From NCBI GenBank assembly GCA_017461625.1, contig JAFTXJ010000007.1, positions 38,240 through 102,239 on the forward strand: a DNA stretch of 64,000 nucleotides, in the 5' to 3' direction. The notes beneath the pieces were generated by a model that had not been told where the DNA came from, searched no databases, and saw only the letters and a list, made by a program, of their open reading frames with translations. Positions 42,480 through 52,867 of this stretch are shown one piece after another. The position numbers and the translations under genes are program-made. How positions within the stretch are numbered: the first letter of the stretch is position 1; each line of letters starts with the position of its first letter. This stretch comes from Clostridia bacterium (lineage in GTDB: Bacteria; Bacillota; Clostridia; Oscillospirales; Acutalibacteraceae).

Positions 42480-43743
42480 CTTCACCCTCCCCTGTTCCTT
42501 TGAGCATATAAACTGTATCAAGCATAATAGTCTTGGCGGCTCTTATAACCTGAGCCTTATCAACTTCCTTAAACTTTTCAACCTGCTCTTCAGGTGAAAT
42601 AAGCTCATCTCTTAAGATCTGAGCAGTGTACCAACTGCAAAGGCTTTCAGGAATATCATTAACACTGAGTCTGCCGTCGCAGATGCTCTTTATTGATGAA
42701 GAAAAAACTTCATTGGTGAAGTTACCTTCGCTCACCTCTTTAAGCTGATTTAAAATTTCACTTTTTGCCTTTTCTTCGTTTGCATTTTCAATACCGCTTT
42801 GAATCATCATAACGCCCTTCTGAGCAAAAAGACTTGCAGAGCAATAATAGCAAAGGCTCATTTTTTCACGCACAACGCTGAAAAGCTTTGAATAAGTTCC
42901 TCCACCAAAAATATCAACAGCAACCTTCATGGGGTAAACATTGTCATCTTCATTTCTCATACCAACTCTGAAGCCCATAACAAGCTTACCCTGCTTAACA
43001 GGCAGAGTTTCGCAAACATAGTTTGGCTTTGGGAAGCCTGCAAAAAATTCAGTTTCTCTCACAACAGGATTACGTTCAATTTTTGAAAACTTTTCTGTAA
43101 GAATGTCTTTTATCATATCAGGCTCACTGCTGCCAACCATGGTGAGCTGCATTTTTGCTGTTTTTAACAAATCGAGCCACTGAAGATAAATATCTCTACC
43201 GGTGAGAGCTGAAATTTCTTCAACAGTTCCCAATCTGTTTTTACCGTATGCTTCATTGGCAAACATAATCTGCTCACAACGGTCAAAGGCATAATGACGC
43301 TTGTCATTCTGTTCAGCCTCAAGCTTTTCAATAAGAAGACGCTTTTCTTCCTCAACAATATCATCAGGGAAAGCTTCATTCACAACAATCGGCTCAAACA
43401 CAAGCTTTGTAAGCAGACGAACACATTCGTCGGTAACCTTGTCACCGTTTAAAGCAAAGCGGTCATCAACCGCTGTCATATTTATTGATAAAATAAGATT
43501 TTCTCCCAATTTAACAACAGAAGAAGAAACAACTGCACCGTAAAGCTCATCAAGCACACCGTTAAATGCGGTGAAGTCAGGATATTCGGCACACCTGCGA
43601 CGAAGAAGATACGGCAAAATCGCCTTAGCAGAAATATTGCCCTCAAGGGGAGTTGCCATAGTGAAGCTGAGTCGGCTTGTTTTAAATTTGTCTGTTTTAA
43701 TGCTGACAAGCCTTACGCCATCGGCAATTTCAAAAACTGTCAT
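42466..43743 (-). CDS. M16-family peptidase-like protein, YmfF-like (no zinc motif)
   Basis: A 425-residue protein from the ATG at 43743, which has GGAGG 5 bp upstream. It has the M16 fold pattern (LPYLLRRRCAEYPDF in the place of HxxEH; GGGTYSKLFSVVREKMSLCYYC in the second half, the R/Y motif of the partner domain). The lack of zinc ligands is usual for YmfF, which would complete the substrate chamber of the YmfH-like enzyme encoded next. First gene of ymfF-ymfH-lgt-pspC. Confidence 0.9.
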   Translation of the reverse strand: MTVFEIADGVRLVSIKTDKFKTSRLSFTMATPLEGNISAKAILPYLLRRRCAEYPDFTAFNGVLDELYGAVVSSSVVKLGENLILSINMTAVDDRFALNGDKVTDECVRLLTKLVFEPIVVNEAFPDDIVEEEKRLLIEKLEAEQNDKRHYAFDRCEQIMFANEAYGKNRLGTVEEISALTGRDIYLQWLDLLKTAKMQLTMVGSSEPDMIKDILTEKFSKIERNPVVRETEFFAGFPKPNYVCETLPVKQGKLVMGFRVGMRNEDDNVYPMKVAVDIFGGGTYSKLFSVVREKMSLCYYCSASLFAQKGVMMIQSGIENANEEKAKSEILNQLKEVSEGNFTNEVFSSSIKSICDGRLSVNDIPESLCSWYTAQILRDELISPEEQVEKFKEVDKAQVIRAAKTIMLDTVYMLKGTGEGEDDGN

Positions 43744-43780
43744 ACTGACCTCCAAAAATGAGCAAAATATTGATATTACT

Positions 43781-43809
43781 ATTTTACCATAAAAAAATCA
43801 AAAATACAA
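43781..43809 (-). promoter_or_regulatory. Promoter of ymfF-ymfH-lgt
   Basis: Minus strand TTGTAT (43804-43809), 17-bp spacer, TAAAAT (43781-43786). Confidence 0.55.
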
Positions 43810-43827
43810 TACGCCAACAAATTAACA

Positions 43828-43853
43828 AAGGTGCCGCCCATAAGCGACACCTT
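43828..43853 (-). terminator. Terminator of the GH51 gene
   Basis: A 10-bp stem AAGGTGTCGC / GCGGCACCTT with one G-T pair and a 6-nt loop. The following T content is modest. Confidence 0.7.
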
Positions 43854-43867
43854 CAAATCCAATTAAA

Positions 43868-45358
<1,491 letters not shown>

Positions 45359-45388
45359 CTAAATCACCTATTAAAACTTAGTGTTTTT

Positions 45389-45417
45389 ATTTTATCAACT
45401 TTATCTGAATAAAGCAA
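45389..45417 (-). promoter_or_regulatory. Promoter of the GH51 gene
   Basis: Minus strand TTGCTT (45412-45417), 17-bp spacer, TAAAAT (45389-45394). Confidence 0.5.
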
Positions 45418-45426
45418 TAGAAAAAA

Positions 45427-45450
45427 GCAAAACCCTCCTTGCGGAGGGTT
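45427..45450 (-). terminator. Terminator of glgP
   Basis: An 8-bp stem AACCCTCC / GGAGGGTT with loop GCAA, then TTTTGC and TTTTTT on the minus strand. Confidence 0.87.
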
Positions 45451-45456
45451 AGAAAA

Positions 45457-47889
45457 TTACTTTTTCTTTTTGGTTGTTTCGCTGAAAACAACAGGTTTTG
45501 TGTGCCAGATGTTTTCTGCATACTCGTTAACTGCACGGTCAGCAGCAAAGCGACCTGCACCGGCAATATTCATAAGCATCATCTTATTCCACTTATCTTT
45601 ATCGGTGAAGAGCTTTTCGGCATCGTTCTGTGCACGCTTATAATCAGCAAAATCAGCAAGCACCATATACGGGTCATGGTGAGTGATTGTTGCACCGATT
45701 TCAGGGAAGGTCTTTCCGTTGATACCTGCGTTGATAAAGTCAATCACCTTTTTAAGCTCGGGGCTGTTCTGATAATAATTCATAGGTGAGTAACCGTCAC
45801 GCTTAAGGTTATTAACCTCAGGAGTGCTCATACCGAAAATCATAATGTTGTCATCACCCACTGCCTCGTGGATTTCAACATTTGCACCGTCCATTGTGCC
45901 CAGGGTAACAGCACCGTTAATCATAAGCTTCATGTTACCCGTACCGCTTGCCTCAGTGCCTGAAAGCGAAATCTGTTCACTGATATCTGCCGCAGGCATA
46001 AGCTTTTCTGCAAGGGTAACGTTATAATCTTCAAGATAAACCACCTTGAGCCTGCCACGCATATCAGGGTCATTGTTGATTAAATCTGCCAAAGCACAAA
46101 TGAAGCTGATAATTTTCTTTGCCATAAAGTAACCCGAGGCAGCTTTTGCAGCAAAGATATATGTGTGAGGAATGAAATCACCGTCGGGATTTTCTTTAAT
46201 TGCAAGGTATTTTGAAACAATGTGAAAAGCGTTAAGATGCTGACGCTTATATTCGTGAAGACGCTTAACCTGAACATCAAAAATCGAGTTGGGGTCAAGG
46301 TCAACACCGTTTGTCTTCTTAACAAGCTTTGCAAACTCTTTTTTGTTGTTGAACTTGATTTGGGCAAGTTTATCAAGAACTTCTTTATCCTCAGCAAAAG
46401 CTGTGAGCTTTGTGAGAGTTGAAGCGTTATATACAAAGTCACCGCCGATGAGCTTTGTGAGGTATTCGGTAAGCTCGGGGTTTGACTGGCAAAGCCAACG
46501 TCTGTGAGCGATGCCGTTTGTTACATTCTTAAACTTATCGGGTGTTACTGTATAGAAATCGTTAAACACACTGTCTTTAAGAATCTGTGAATGAAGAGCA
46601 GAAACGCCATTAACACTGTGACTGCCTGCAACACAGAGGTTTGCCATTCTGATAACACCGTTTGAAACGATAGCCATTCTTTCAACCTTACCTGCATCAC
46701 CTGTTGCATTCCAGATAAAGCTACGGAAACGGTTATCAATTTCTTTGGTAATTTCATAAATTCTGGGAAGAAGTCTTTTATACAAATCCTCAGGCCAGCA
46801 TTCAAGAGCCTCTGCCATAACGGTATGGTTGGTATAAGCAACTGTTTTTGTAACGATATCCCATGCATCGTCCCATTTATATCCGCACTCATCAAGGAAA
46901 ATTCTCATAAGCTCGGGGATTGCGAGTGTGGGGTGAGTATCATTAATATGAATTGCTGTTTTCTGAGCAAAGTTTTCAAGTGTTCCGTGATGACGGAGGT
47001 GGTTATTAACAATATCCTGAATTGAAGCAGAAACAAGGAAATACTGCTGACGAAGGCGAAGGCTCTTACCTTCTGAATGATTGTCTGCAGGGTAAAGCAC
47101 CTTGCTGATAACCTCAGCCATAGCATTCTGCTCCATAGCTCTCATGTAGTCACCCTGATTGAACATATCCATATCAAGTCCGGGAGCTTTTGCACTCCAA
47201 AGGCGAAGCACGCTTACACCCTTACCGTCTTTACCGGCAACATACATATCGTGAGGAATAGCTTTAACAATTTTGTTATCGTGAATTGTTACTGAATGAT
47301 AAGCCTGATCCCAATGGTCTTCAATCCAACCTTCAAAGCTGATGTCAACAGCCTCATCCTCTCTTGGTACAAGCCAGCTTTCACCGCCGGGGAGCCAAAA
47401 ATCAGGAAGCTCGGTCTGCCAACCGTCAACCAATTTCTGACGGAAGATGCCATATTCATACATAATTGAATAGCCTGTTGCATAATAATTGTCGGTTGCG
47501 AGACCGTCAAGGTAGCAAGCAGCAAGACGACCGAGACCACCGTTACCGAGTCCTGCGTCAGGCTCACAGTCATAAAGCTTTTCAAGGTTAATACCAAAAT
47601 CCTTAAGTGCTGAAGCAAAAGTGTTTGTAAGATTAAGATTATAGAGGTTATTCTTTAAAGAACGGCCCATAAGAAATTCCATACAAAGATAATAAACCTT
47701 TTTGGAATCGGACTTTTTATGTTGCTCATAAAAATCTTTTCTGCCCTGCATCATCATTTCACGCACAATAAGTGCAATCGCCTTATAATAATGCTCATAA
47801 GTAGCTTCTTCGGCTGTTACGCCAAAATAATGTGAGAGCTTGCCCTCAATAAGGTCTTTAGCCTGTTTTTTTGTAAGCTTATAGTTCAT
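45457..47889 (-). CDS. glgP: Glycogen/maltodextrin phosphorylase
   Basis: An 810-residue GT35 phosphorylase. GLGNGGLGRLAACYLDGLA near residue 113, the PLP-binding motif EASGTGNMKLMINGAVTLGTMDGANVEI near 640 (its Lys carries the cofactor) and DVQVKRLHEYKRQHLN near 545 are all present. It releases glucose-1-phosphate from alpha-1,4-glucans with phosphate. The GGAGG site lies close to the start. No other glycogen gene is adjacent, so whether it serves stored glycogen or imported maltodextrin is open. Confidence 0.96.
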   Translation of the reverse strand: MNYKLTKKQAKDLIEGKLSHYFGVTAEEATYEHYYKAIALIVREMMMQGRKDFYEQHKKSDSKKVYYLCMEFLMGRSLKNNLYNLNLTNTFASALKDFGINLEKLYDCEPDAGLGNGGLGRLAACYLDGLATDNYYATGYSIMYEYGIFRQKLVDGWQTELPDFWLPGGESWLVPREDEAVDISFEGWIEDHWDQAYHSVTIHDNKIVKAIPHDMYVAGKDGKGVSVLRLWSAKAPGLDMDMFNQGDYMRAMEQNAMAEVISKVLYPADNHSEGKSLRLRQQYFLVSASIQDIVNNHLRHHGTLENFAQKTAIHINDTHPTLAIPELMRIFLDECGYKWDDAWDIVTKTVAYTNHTVMAEALECWPEDLYKRLLPRIYEITKEIDNRFRSFIWNATGDAGKVERMAIVSNGVIRMANLCVAGSHSVNGVSALHSQILKDSVFNDFYTVTPDKFKNVTNGIAHRRWLCQSNPELTEYLTKLIGGDFVYNASTLTKLTAFAEDKEVLDKLAQIKFNNKKEFAKLVKKTNGVDLDPNSIFDVQVKRLHEYKRQHLNAFHIVSKYLAIKENPDGDFIPHTYIFAAKAASGYFMAKKIISFICALADLINNDPDMRGRLKVVYLEDYNVTLAEKLMPAADISEQISLSGTEASGTGNMKLMINGAVTLGTMDGANVEIHEAVGDDNIMIFGMSTPEVNNLKRDGYSPMNYYQNSPELKKVIDFINAGINGKTFPEIGATITHHDPYMVLADFADYKRAQNDAEKLFTDKDKWNKMMLMNIAGAGRFAADRAVNEYAENIWHTKPVVFSETTKKKK

Positions 47890-48129
47890 AGATTTGACCT
47901 CCTGTCAAGATATCCAATGTTATTTTATACTAAAGTTATATAAATTACAACACTTATTTATAAAAATAATTTGATTGTTTTTTGTATCTTTTGCCAAAAA
48001 GAGCTTGTCATTTTAGCGAATTTTAATATTTTTATGGATAATTTTCACAAATTAACCTATTTTTTCATCTGTAAGTAGCTGTAATCACAGAAAAGCAATC
48101 ACTTTTTTGATGAATTTTCACATATGCTA

Positions 48130-48158
48130 TTGACCGAAGAAACGCAAAAGAGTACAAT
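48130..48158 (+). promoter_or_regulatory. Promoter of the glycerophosphodiesterase gene; note on the 47890-48185 intergenic region
   Basis: TTGACC (48130-48135), 17-bp spacer, TACAAT (48153-48158). The rest of this 296-bp divergent spacer is very AT-rich, holds a weak reverse promoter for glgP (TTGTAA/TAAAAT) and two copies of ATTTTCACA. No small gene is evident. Confidence 0.65.
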
Positions 48159-48185
48159 TCATGTATCACAGTTAAGGAGTTTATT

Positions 48186-49031
48186 ATGAAAAGCAAATCG
48201 AAAAAGCTGATTGCCATTCTTTTAAGTATAATAATCATAATTGTTGGTGGCGGAACATACCTTTATTTCAGATTTTACAGAACACCCGCCAAGGAAACGG
48301 TAAAGCTCAGTGAAATTACCGATGCCGACGACATAACCCTCACAGCTCACCGAGGTCTTTCGGCACTTGCACCCGAAAATACCATACCGGCTATTGAGCT
48401 TGCGGGCAAAAACGGATACAAATACGCTGAGTTTGACATTCATCTCACCGAAGACGGTGTATGGATTTTAAACCACGAAGAGCACCTTATCAGAATGACG
48501 GGCAAGCTCGGCTACATAAAAGACTACACATATTTTGAGCTTGCGGAATACAACATTAATAACGGTGCAAATCACAAAGAATATCCGAATCTTAAAATGC
48601 CGTCACTTGACGATGCACTCGATGCCTGCCTTAAACATAATATAATCCCGATGATTGAAATCAAAGATTACACCGACAGCGGAATTGAAAGCCTTGTTAA
48701 TTCAATCACCGAGCACGGATTTGAGGAATCTTGCTATGTTATCTCTTTTAAATATGATGCAATCGAAGCTGTTGAAAAAATAAATGCAAATATCGATATT
48801 TTATATCTCGTTGAAAAACTTGATGAAGAACATCTTAAACAGTGCCTTGACAATCCTCACAGAGGTGTAAGCTTCAAAGCTGACCCGAAGGTCAACACTT
48901 CAGAGGAAATTAATCAACTTAAAGAAAAAGGAATTGAACTTTTCACCTGGACAGTTGATGAAAAAGATACCATTGATTATTATTACCCGTTAGGTGTCAA
49001 AAATTTTGTAACCAACAGAATATTGCCATAA
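48186..49031 (+). CDS. Membrane-anchored glycerophosphodiester phosphodiesterase
   Basis: A 281-residue protein with an N-terminal membrane helix (residues ~8-30) and an extracytoplasmic GDPD TIM barrel. LTAHRGLSALAPENT near residue 54 holds the catalytic His/Arg and metal Glu, FDIHLTEDGVWILNHEE the second acidic and His set, and PMIEIKD the third metal-binding Glu. It cleaves glycerophosphodiesters to glycerol-3-phosphate, either from lipids or possibly from teichoic acid. Single gene with its own promoter. Confidence 0.92.
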   Translation: MKSKSKKLIAILLSIIIIIVGGGTYLYFRFYRTPAKETVKLSEITDADDITLTAHRGLSALAPENTIPAIELAGKNGYKYAEFDIHLTEDGVWILNHEEHLIRMTGKLGYIKDYTYFELAEYNINNGANHKEYPNLKMPSLDDALDACLKHNIIPMIEIKDYTDSGIESLVNSITEHGFEESCYVISFKYDAIEAVEKINANIDILYLVEKLDEEHLKQCLDNPHRGVSFKADPKVNTSEEINQLKEKGIELFTWTVDEKDTIDYYYPLGVKNFVTNRILP

Positions 49032-49037
49032 AAGCCA

Positions 49038-49078
49038 ACAACACCAAAGCTTAAAGCCAAGGTGTTGTTTCTTTTTTA
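49038..49078. terminator. Bidirectional terminator overlapping the kinase stop codon
   Basis: A 9-bp stem AACAACACC / GGTGTTGTT with an inner AAGC..GCTT pair and T-run TTTCTTTTTT. The TAA of the convergent P-loop gene (49051) lies within the loop. Confidence 0.82.
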
Positions 49079-49569
49079 TAATCTTTATCTATCAAAATGT
49101 ATTCATTTTTATATTTCTGACACATTTTCAAATTATATTCATTCTCTTTTATTAATTCATCTTTTGAAAGGTAAAAATCATATAATCTTTTTTCAATTAC
49201 ATTTGCAAATTCAACTATTTTTGCAAAATTATTTTCAATATAGCTCTTAGTCATAATTAAGCAAATATATTTGATTTCTTTCAGATATTTTTCATCAAGA
49301 CCATCTCTCCAATTAAAGGGAACATAACAGCCCTCTACGATTAAGTTTTGATTATTTTCCACCGCTGTTTTTATCATCTCTCTTACAATGGGCCATAAAT
49401 AATCAACAAGCTTTTCATCGTCTTCAACAGTCAATTCAGTCTGGTTGCTTCTTATCAGCCCCATTTTTAAATGGTCGACAGAAAGATATGGAAACGCATA
49501 TTTTTCAAGTAAACTTTGTGCCAGGGCAGTTTTGCCGGTATGTGTGGCACCTGTAATCAGAATAATCAT
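49051..49569 (-). CDS. P-loop kinase-like ATPase, unknown substrate
   Basis: A 172-residue protein from the ATG at 49569, which has AGGTG 5 bp upstream. The Walker A is GATHTGKTAL at residues 8-17. The lid and substrate region have DHLKMGLIRS, and LIVEGCYVPFNWRDGL resembles small-molecule kinases (adenylate or shikimate kinase fold, zeta-toxin-like). It probably phosphorylates a metabolite or nucleotide. It is somewhat more AT-rich than the flanks and stands between two terminators. Confidence 0.7.
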   Translation of the reverse strand: MIILITGATHTGKTALAQSLLEKYAFPYLSVDHLKMGLIRSNQTELTVEDDEKLVDYLWPIVREMIKTAVENNQNLIVEGCYVPFNWRDGLDEKYLKEIKYICLIMTKSYIENNFAKIVEFANVIEKRLYDFYLSKDELIKENEYNLKMCQKYKNEYILIDKDYKKETTPWL

Positions 49570-49583
49570 TTTTTCACCTATGC

Positions 49584-49614
49584 AAAAGAGAAGCCTCATT
49601 GAAGCTTCTCTTTT
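49584..49614 (-). terminator. Terminator of the ceramidase-like gene
   Basis: An 11-bp stem AAAAGAGAAGC / GCTTCTCTTTT with a 9-nt loop. Confidence 0.82.
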
Positions 49615-49619
49615 TAAAA

Positions 49620-51050
49620 TTATACTCTTTTAAGGATGTCCTCAAAGGTTTCTTTAATCACTTTCTGAGTGTTTGGTCCCATTGAGTTGGTTTCATGGTA
49701 ATGTCTTCTGTCAAAACGGTCACGAGCTGTATTGAGGTACGGCTGAGTTTTGTTAAGAACAAAGTCATTTGGTGGAACGCAGTAGCCTGTCATATCATTA
49801 CTTACACCAAACACAACAAGATTGGGATCGTTAGCAACCTCAACTAAAGGTGTCGGGTTTGCCTCTTCACCAAGACCTGTTGAAGAAATATCTGCTTCAT
49901 CATATCCACCGAAAACTGCCGATTGGAACATTTCACCGGGAAGAAGAAGAATCTTCTGCGAACCAATTTGCATATATGTCATTTCAGACTTAAGAGCAAC
50001 ACCAAGCTCACTATTTTTCGACGGATACGGGTCATTGCTGAAAGTTTGACGCATACCGAGAAGCATAAGAACATTGTTATCAACAGGGAGATAAAACTTC
50101 TGCTGAACAATTTTCATCTCAGGCTCAAGTTCTTTATCATTATCAATGGCTAGCGCACCTTCGGCAAGAGCCTTACCCTGAAGCTTAATATTATTTACGT
50201 TGTCATTTTCATCAAAATCAGCCATATCAACGCCACCGATTGCGCCGATACCGTAAAGCACGTTTGCACCACAAGCTTCTTTGATTTTTTCACGCATAAA
50301 GTAAGGGTACTCACCACTGAGCATTCTGTTGCCGCCACCCAATGAGTTAGGATGAGCTGCAAAGTTCATAATCCATGTTTCAGTGCTTCCGTCATCAGGC
50401 ACAAAGCGAAGACGGGTGAGGGTTTCATTAAGCCCCTTTGTTGCTCGACCGGTTTGCTGTGCTCCCTTAAGATATTTTGTACCAAGATAAAGTTTACCTG
50501 ATTTTTTATTGGCATAAGCCTCTTTGCACACCTTGACCATGGTGTTCATAAGCATATTCATATAATCAGGGTCTTTACCGTCAGAGGGAATGGAAGCAAA
50601 AGGCTTGCCCCAATATCCGAGAGTATCAATGCCCGAATGGCTGTGTGTTGCACTGATGTTGATGCACTTACAACCAACCTCTTTTGCAAAGTCAGCAAGC
50701 ATTGAGCGCACTTTCATAACCTCAATATTGGTCATGCCGACAATATCTGCTCCAATCCAGAGCATACCTTCATCATTACCGCAGTCAATCCATACAGCTG
50801 AAGCATAAACCGGGGTAAGAACGCCCTCCATTTTATGACCTGAACCGTGACCTGCAATCCAATATGTAATGCCTTTTGTCAAATCAGGCATAATCTCGGC
50901 TGTTGAAAAGCCTACATTATATCCGTTACCTTTAATAACTGTCGGCTGAACTTTTTCAATAGGTTCAGCAACCTTGGTTTTACTGATTTTTTTGCCGTAG
51001 CCATTTACTATTTTAACTATGCCTTTTGAAACAATGTCCATAATATCCAT
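49620..51050 (-). CDS. Neutral/alkaline ceramidase-like (N-terminal domain) protein
   Basis: A 476-residue protein with no clear signal peptide. Residues ~45-330 resemble the N-terminal catalytic domain of neutral ceramidases: VGFSTAEIMPD, the zinc ligands in ISATHSHSGID near residue 132, FAAHPNSLGGGNRMLSGEYP near 236 with the second His, and GIGAIGGVDM. In ceramidases the nucleophile is a Ser in this last region. Such proteins are widespread in Clostridia, often without proof that the substrate is ceramide; an amide or ester lipid in the gut is an alternative. It lies 13 bp after the LCP gene, so both are likely co-transcribed. Confidence 0.75.
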   Translation of the reverse strand: MDIMDIVSKGIVKIVNGYGKKISKTKVAEPIEKVQPTVIKGNGYNVGFSTAEIMPDLTKGITYWIAGHGSGHKMEGVLTPVYASAVWIDCGNDEGMLWIGADIVGMTNIEVMKVRSMLADFAKEVGCKCINISATHSHSGIDTLGYWGKPFASIPSDGKDPDYMNMLMNTMVKVCKEAYANKKSGKLYLGTKYLKGAQQTGRATKGLNETLTRLRFVPDDGSTETWIMNFAAHPNSLGGGNRMLSGEYPYFMREKIKEACGANVLYGIGAIGGVDMADFDENDNVNNIKLQGKALAEGALAIDNDKELEPEMKIVQQKFYLPVDNNVLMLLGMRQTFSNDPYPSKNSELGVALKSEMTYMQIGSQKILLLPGEMFQSAVFGGYDEADISSTGLGEEANPTPLVEVANDPNLVVFGVSNDMTGYCVPPNDFVLNKTQPYLNTARDRFDRRHYHETNSMGPNTQKVIKETFEDILKRV

Positions 51051-51062
51051 AAATAAGCCTCC

Positions 51063-52736
51063 TTATTCTGCTGTATCTGTGTTATCAGGAGCAGGCTCCT
51101 GAGGTTGCTCGGGGGTGCCCGTTGTATTTGTAGGGTCGTTATTTGTAGGTCTTGACGGAATAAGATTTTCAAGTCCGCTTGAAATACCGGGTATCAGACC
51201 TTCAATGGGATTTGTGCTGCTTTCACTCGGATTTTCTTCTGTGGATGAAGTAGATTCTGAAATATCTGCAGATGTTGAGCTGTAATCACCGATAGTTGTT
51301 GTGCTTGTTATATAGCTTGAACCACCTGAGCTTGACGATGATGATGAACCACCTGACGGATTTCTCTTAGCATTTGTGTAGTCAAGAGCTGACTGTCTGT
51401 CAGATTCAAGAACAATATTGGTTTCACCGTATACTGCAATCTGAAGTTTCTGAGCACAAATCGGATAGTCAACAATCCATACCCACTGATTGCGTGCAGA
51501 AGATGTGTTAACATAAGCCGAAGCCATTTCAACACCCTGCTCTTCCGGAAGGGTAATTTCCGTAATTTCATATTTCATCCAACCCTGAGTAACTGCCGTT
51601 GCAAGAAGGGAAATTACTTCAGACTGTGTGTAACCTGTTCTTATAAATTCAGCTGTCTGCCTGTATGCATTAACAAGCTGACCGCTTGATGCGGATTTTG
51701 CACTGGCAAGCAAAGCTTTAATAATTTTGCGCTGACGCTCAGTTCTGTTAATGTCACTGTCAAGCTTTCTGATTCGGCTGTAAATCAAAGCCTCAGAGCC
51801 TTTGAGTTTAACATCATTACCGTACGGGAAGTTTTTGTGAGAAGATGTTCTGCGAATAAACATTGCCTCATTCTGTTCAACATCAACCGTTACACCGCCC
51901 AATGCATCAATAAGCTTTTTAAATGATGCAAAGTCAACCGCAATGTATTCATCAATTTCAACTTTAAAATTCTTTTCAATAGTGTCAATCAGCGTTGCAG
52001 GACCGCCAAGGCTGTAAGCTGCATTGATTTTTTCGTATCTGCCCTTCGTTCCTCCTGACTGACGCGGAATGTCCATATAAATATAACTGTCTCTGAAAAA
52101 TGAGGTAAGTGTAATCTTTTCGGTCTTTTTATTAATTGAAACAAGCATAATAGCATCTGCTCTGCCTGAGCTTGCAGTACCTGTTTCTGAGTCAACACCG
52201 CAAAGCAAAACATTGAGAACATTTTTGCTGTGCATTTTGTCGCCATCATTATTTGCCCAGCTATAGAGAAAATCGTTAAGCGAATTAGCATCAGTAACGT
52301 CACCCATTGCCTCAAGGTTTACATCCTCTTCTTCAATAATTACGTCAGAGTTGTAATCAACACCCGAATCACCGTAATCCGCACCGTCTGTAATATGGAA
52401 AAGATATGCAACAGCTGCACCAAAAAGCAGAATAATTGCAACGATTATTGAAATAAGAAGAATTTTTAAGTTTTTATAGTTGTTCCTTTTAAAGAAAGAT
52501 CCGTTGTTTTTCTGTTTCATAGGCTCTTCATATTCTTCCGGTTCATTATTATAATCTTCAATAATATCTTCGTCATCTTCATCGTAATTAATATATTTGC
52601 CGTATTTCTCCGTCAGGTCTCCTATTTCTGAACTATCGGGCACACCACGCACTTCTCCATTGGCTGCCTTTTTATTATATTCATCCTGAGTGCTGAAGAA
52701 ATTTTGATCATCTTTATTGTTCAAACTTCTCGCCAA
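51063..52736 (-). CDS. LytR-CpsA-Psr (LCP) family cell-wall glycopolymer ligase
   Basis: A 557-residue protein with an acidic cytoplasmic N-terminus (~90 residues), one membrane helix (~90-113) and the LCP domain (~165-400). NVLLCGVDSETGTASSGRADAIMLVSI, TSFFRDSYIYMD and NAAYSLGGPATLIDTIEKNF are the classic pyrophosphate-binding stretches with conserved Asp/Arg residues. A Ser/Thr/Pro-rich tail (last ~110 residues) follows. LCP proteins attach teichoic acids or capsule to peptidoglycan, matching the export operon at the window start. A TTG at 52736 is the apparent start; a TTG 12 bp downstream is possible. Confidence 0.9.
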   Translation of the reverse strand: MARSLNNKDDQNFFSTQDEYNKKAANGEVRGVPDSSEIGDLTEKYGKYINYDEDDEDIIEDYNNEPEEYEEPMKQKNNGSFFKRNNYKNLKILLISIIVAIILLFGAAVAYLFHITDGADYGDSGVDYNSDVIIEEEDVNLEAMGDVTDANSLNDFLYSWANNDGDKMHSKNVLNVLLCGVDSETGTASSGRADAIMLVSINKKTEKITLTSFFRDSYIYMDIPRQSGGTKGRYEKINAAYSLGGPATLIDTIEKNFKVEIDEYIAVDFASFKKLIDALGGVTVDVEQNEAMFIRRTSSHKNFPYGNDVKLKGSEALIYSRIRKLDSDINRTERQRKIIKALLASAKSASSGQLVNAYRQTAEFIRTGYTQSEVISLLATAVTQGWMKYEITEITLPEEQGVEMASAYVNTSSARNQWVWIVDYPICAQKLQIAVYGETNIVLESDRQSALDYTNAKRNPSGGSSSSSSSGGSSYITSTTTIGDYSSTSADISESTSSTEENPSESSTNPIEGLIPGISSGLENLIPSRPTNNDPTNTTGTPEQPQEPAPDNTDTAE

Positions 52737-52758
52737 CTTTCATTCTTAATCATTATAT

Positions 52759-52787
52759 ATTATAACACTCTGCATCATAAAAGACAA
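52759..52787 (-). promoter_or_regulatory. Promoter of the LCP-ceramidase unit
   Basis: Minus strand TTGTCT (52782-52787), 17-bp spacer, TATAAT (52759-52764). Confidence 0.6.
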
Positions 52788-52827
52788 CAACATAATGTAA
52801 AATAAATATGAATTTTGTCAAACAAAA

Positions 52828-52856
52828 AGGCCTGCACCAAAATGGTACAAGCCTTA
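52828..52856 (-). terminator. Terminator of the MFS gene
   Basis: A 13-bp stem AAGGCTTGTACCA / TGGTGCAGGCCTT with two G-T pairs and a 3-nt loop, then TTTTTG. Confidence 0.8.
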
Positions 52857-52867
52857 TAAGCTTATTA

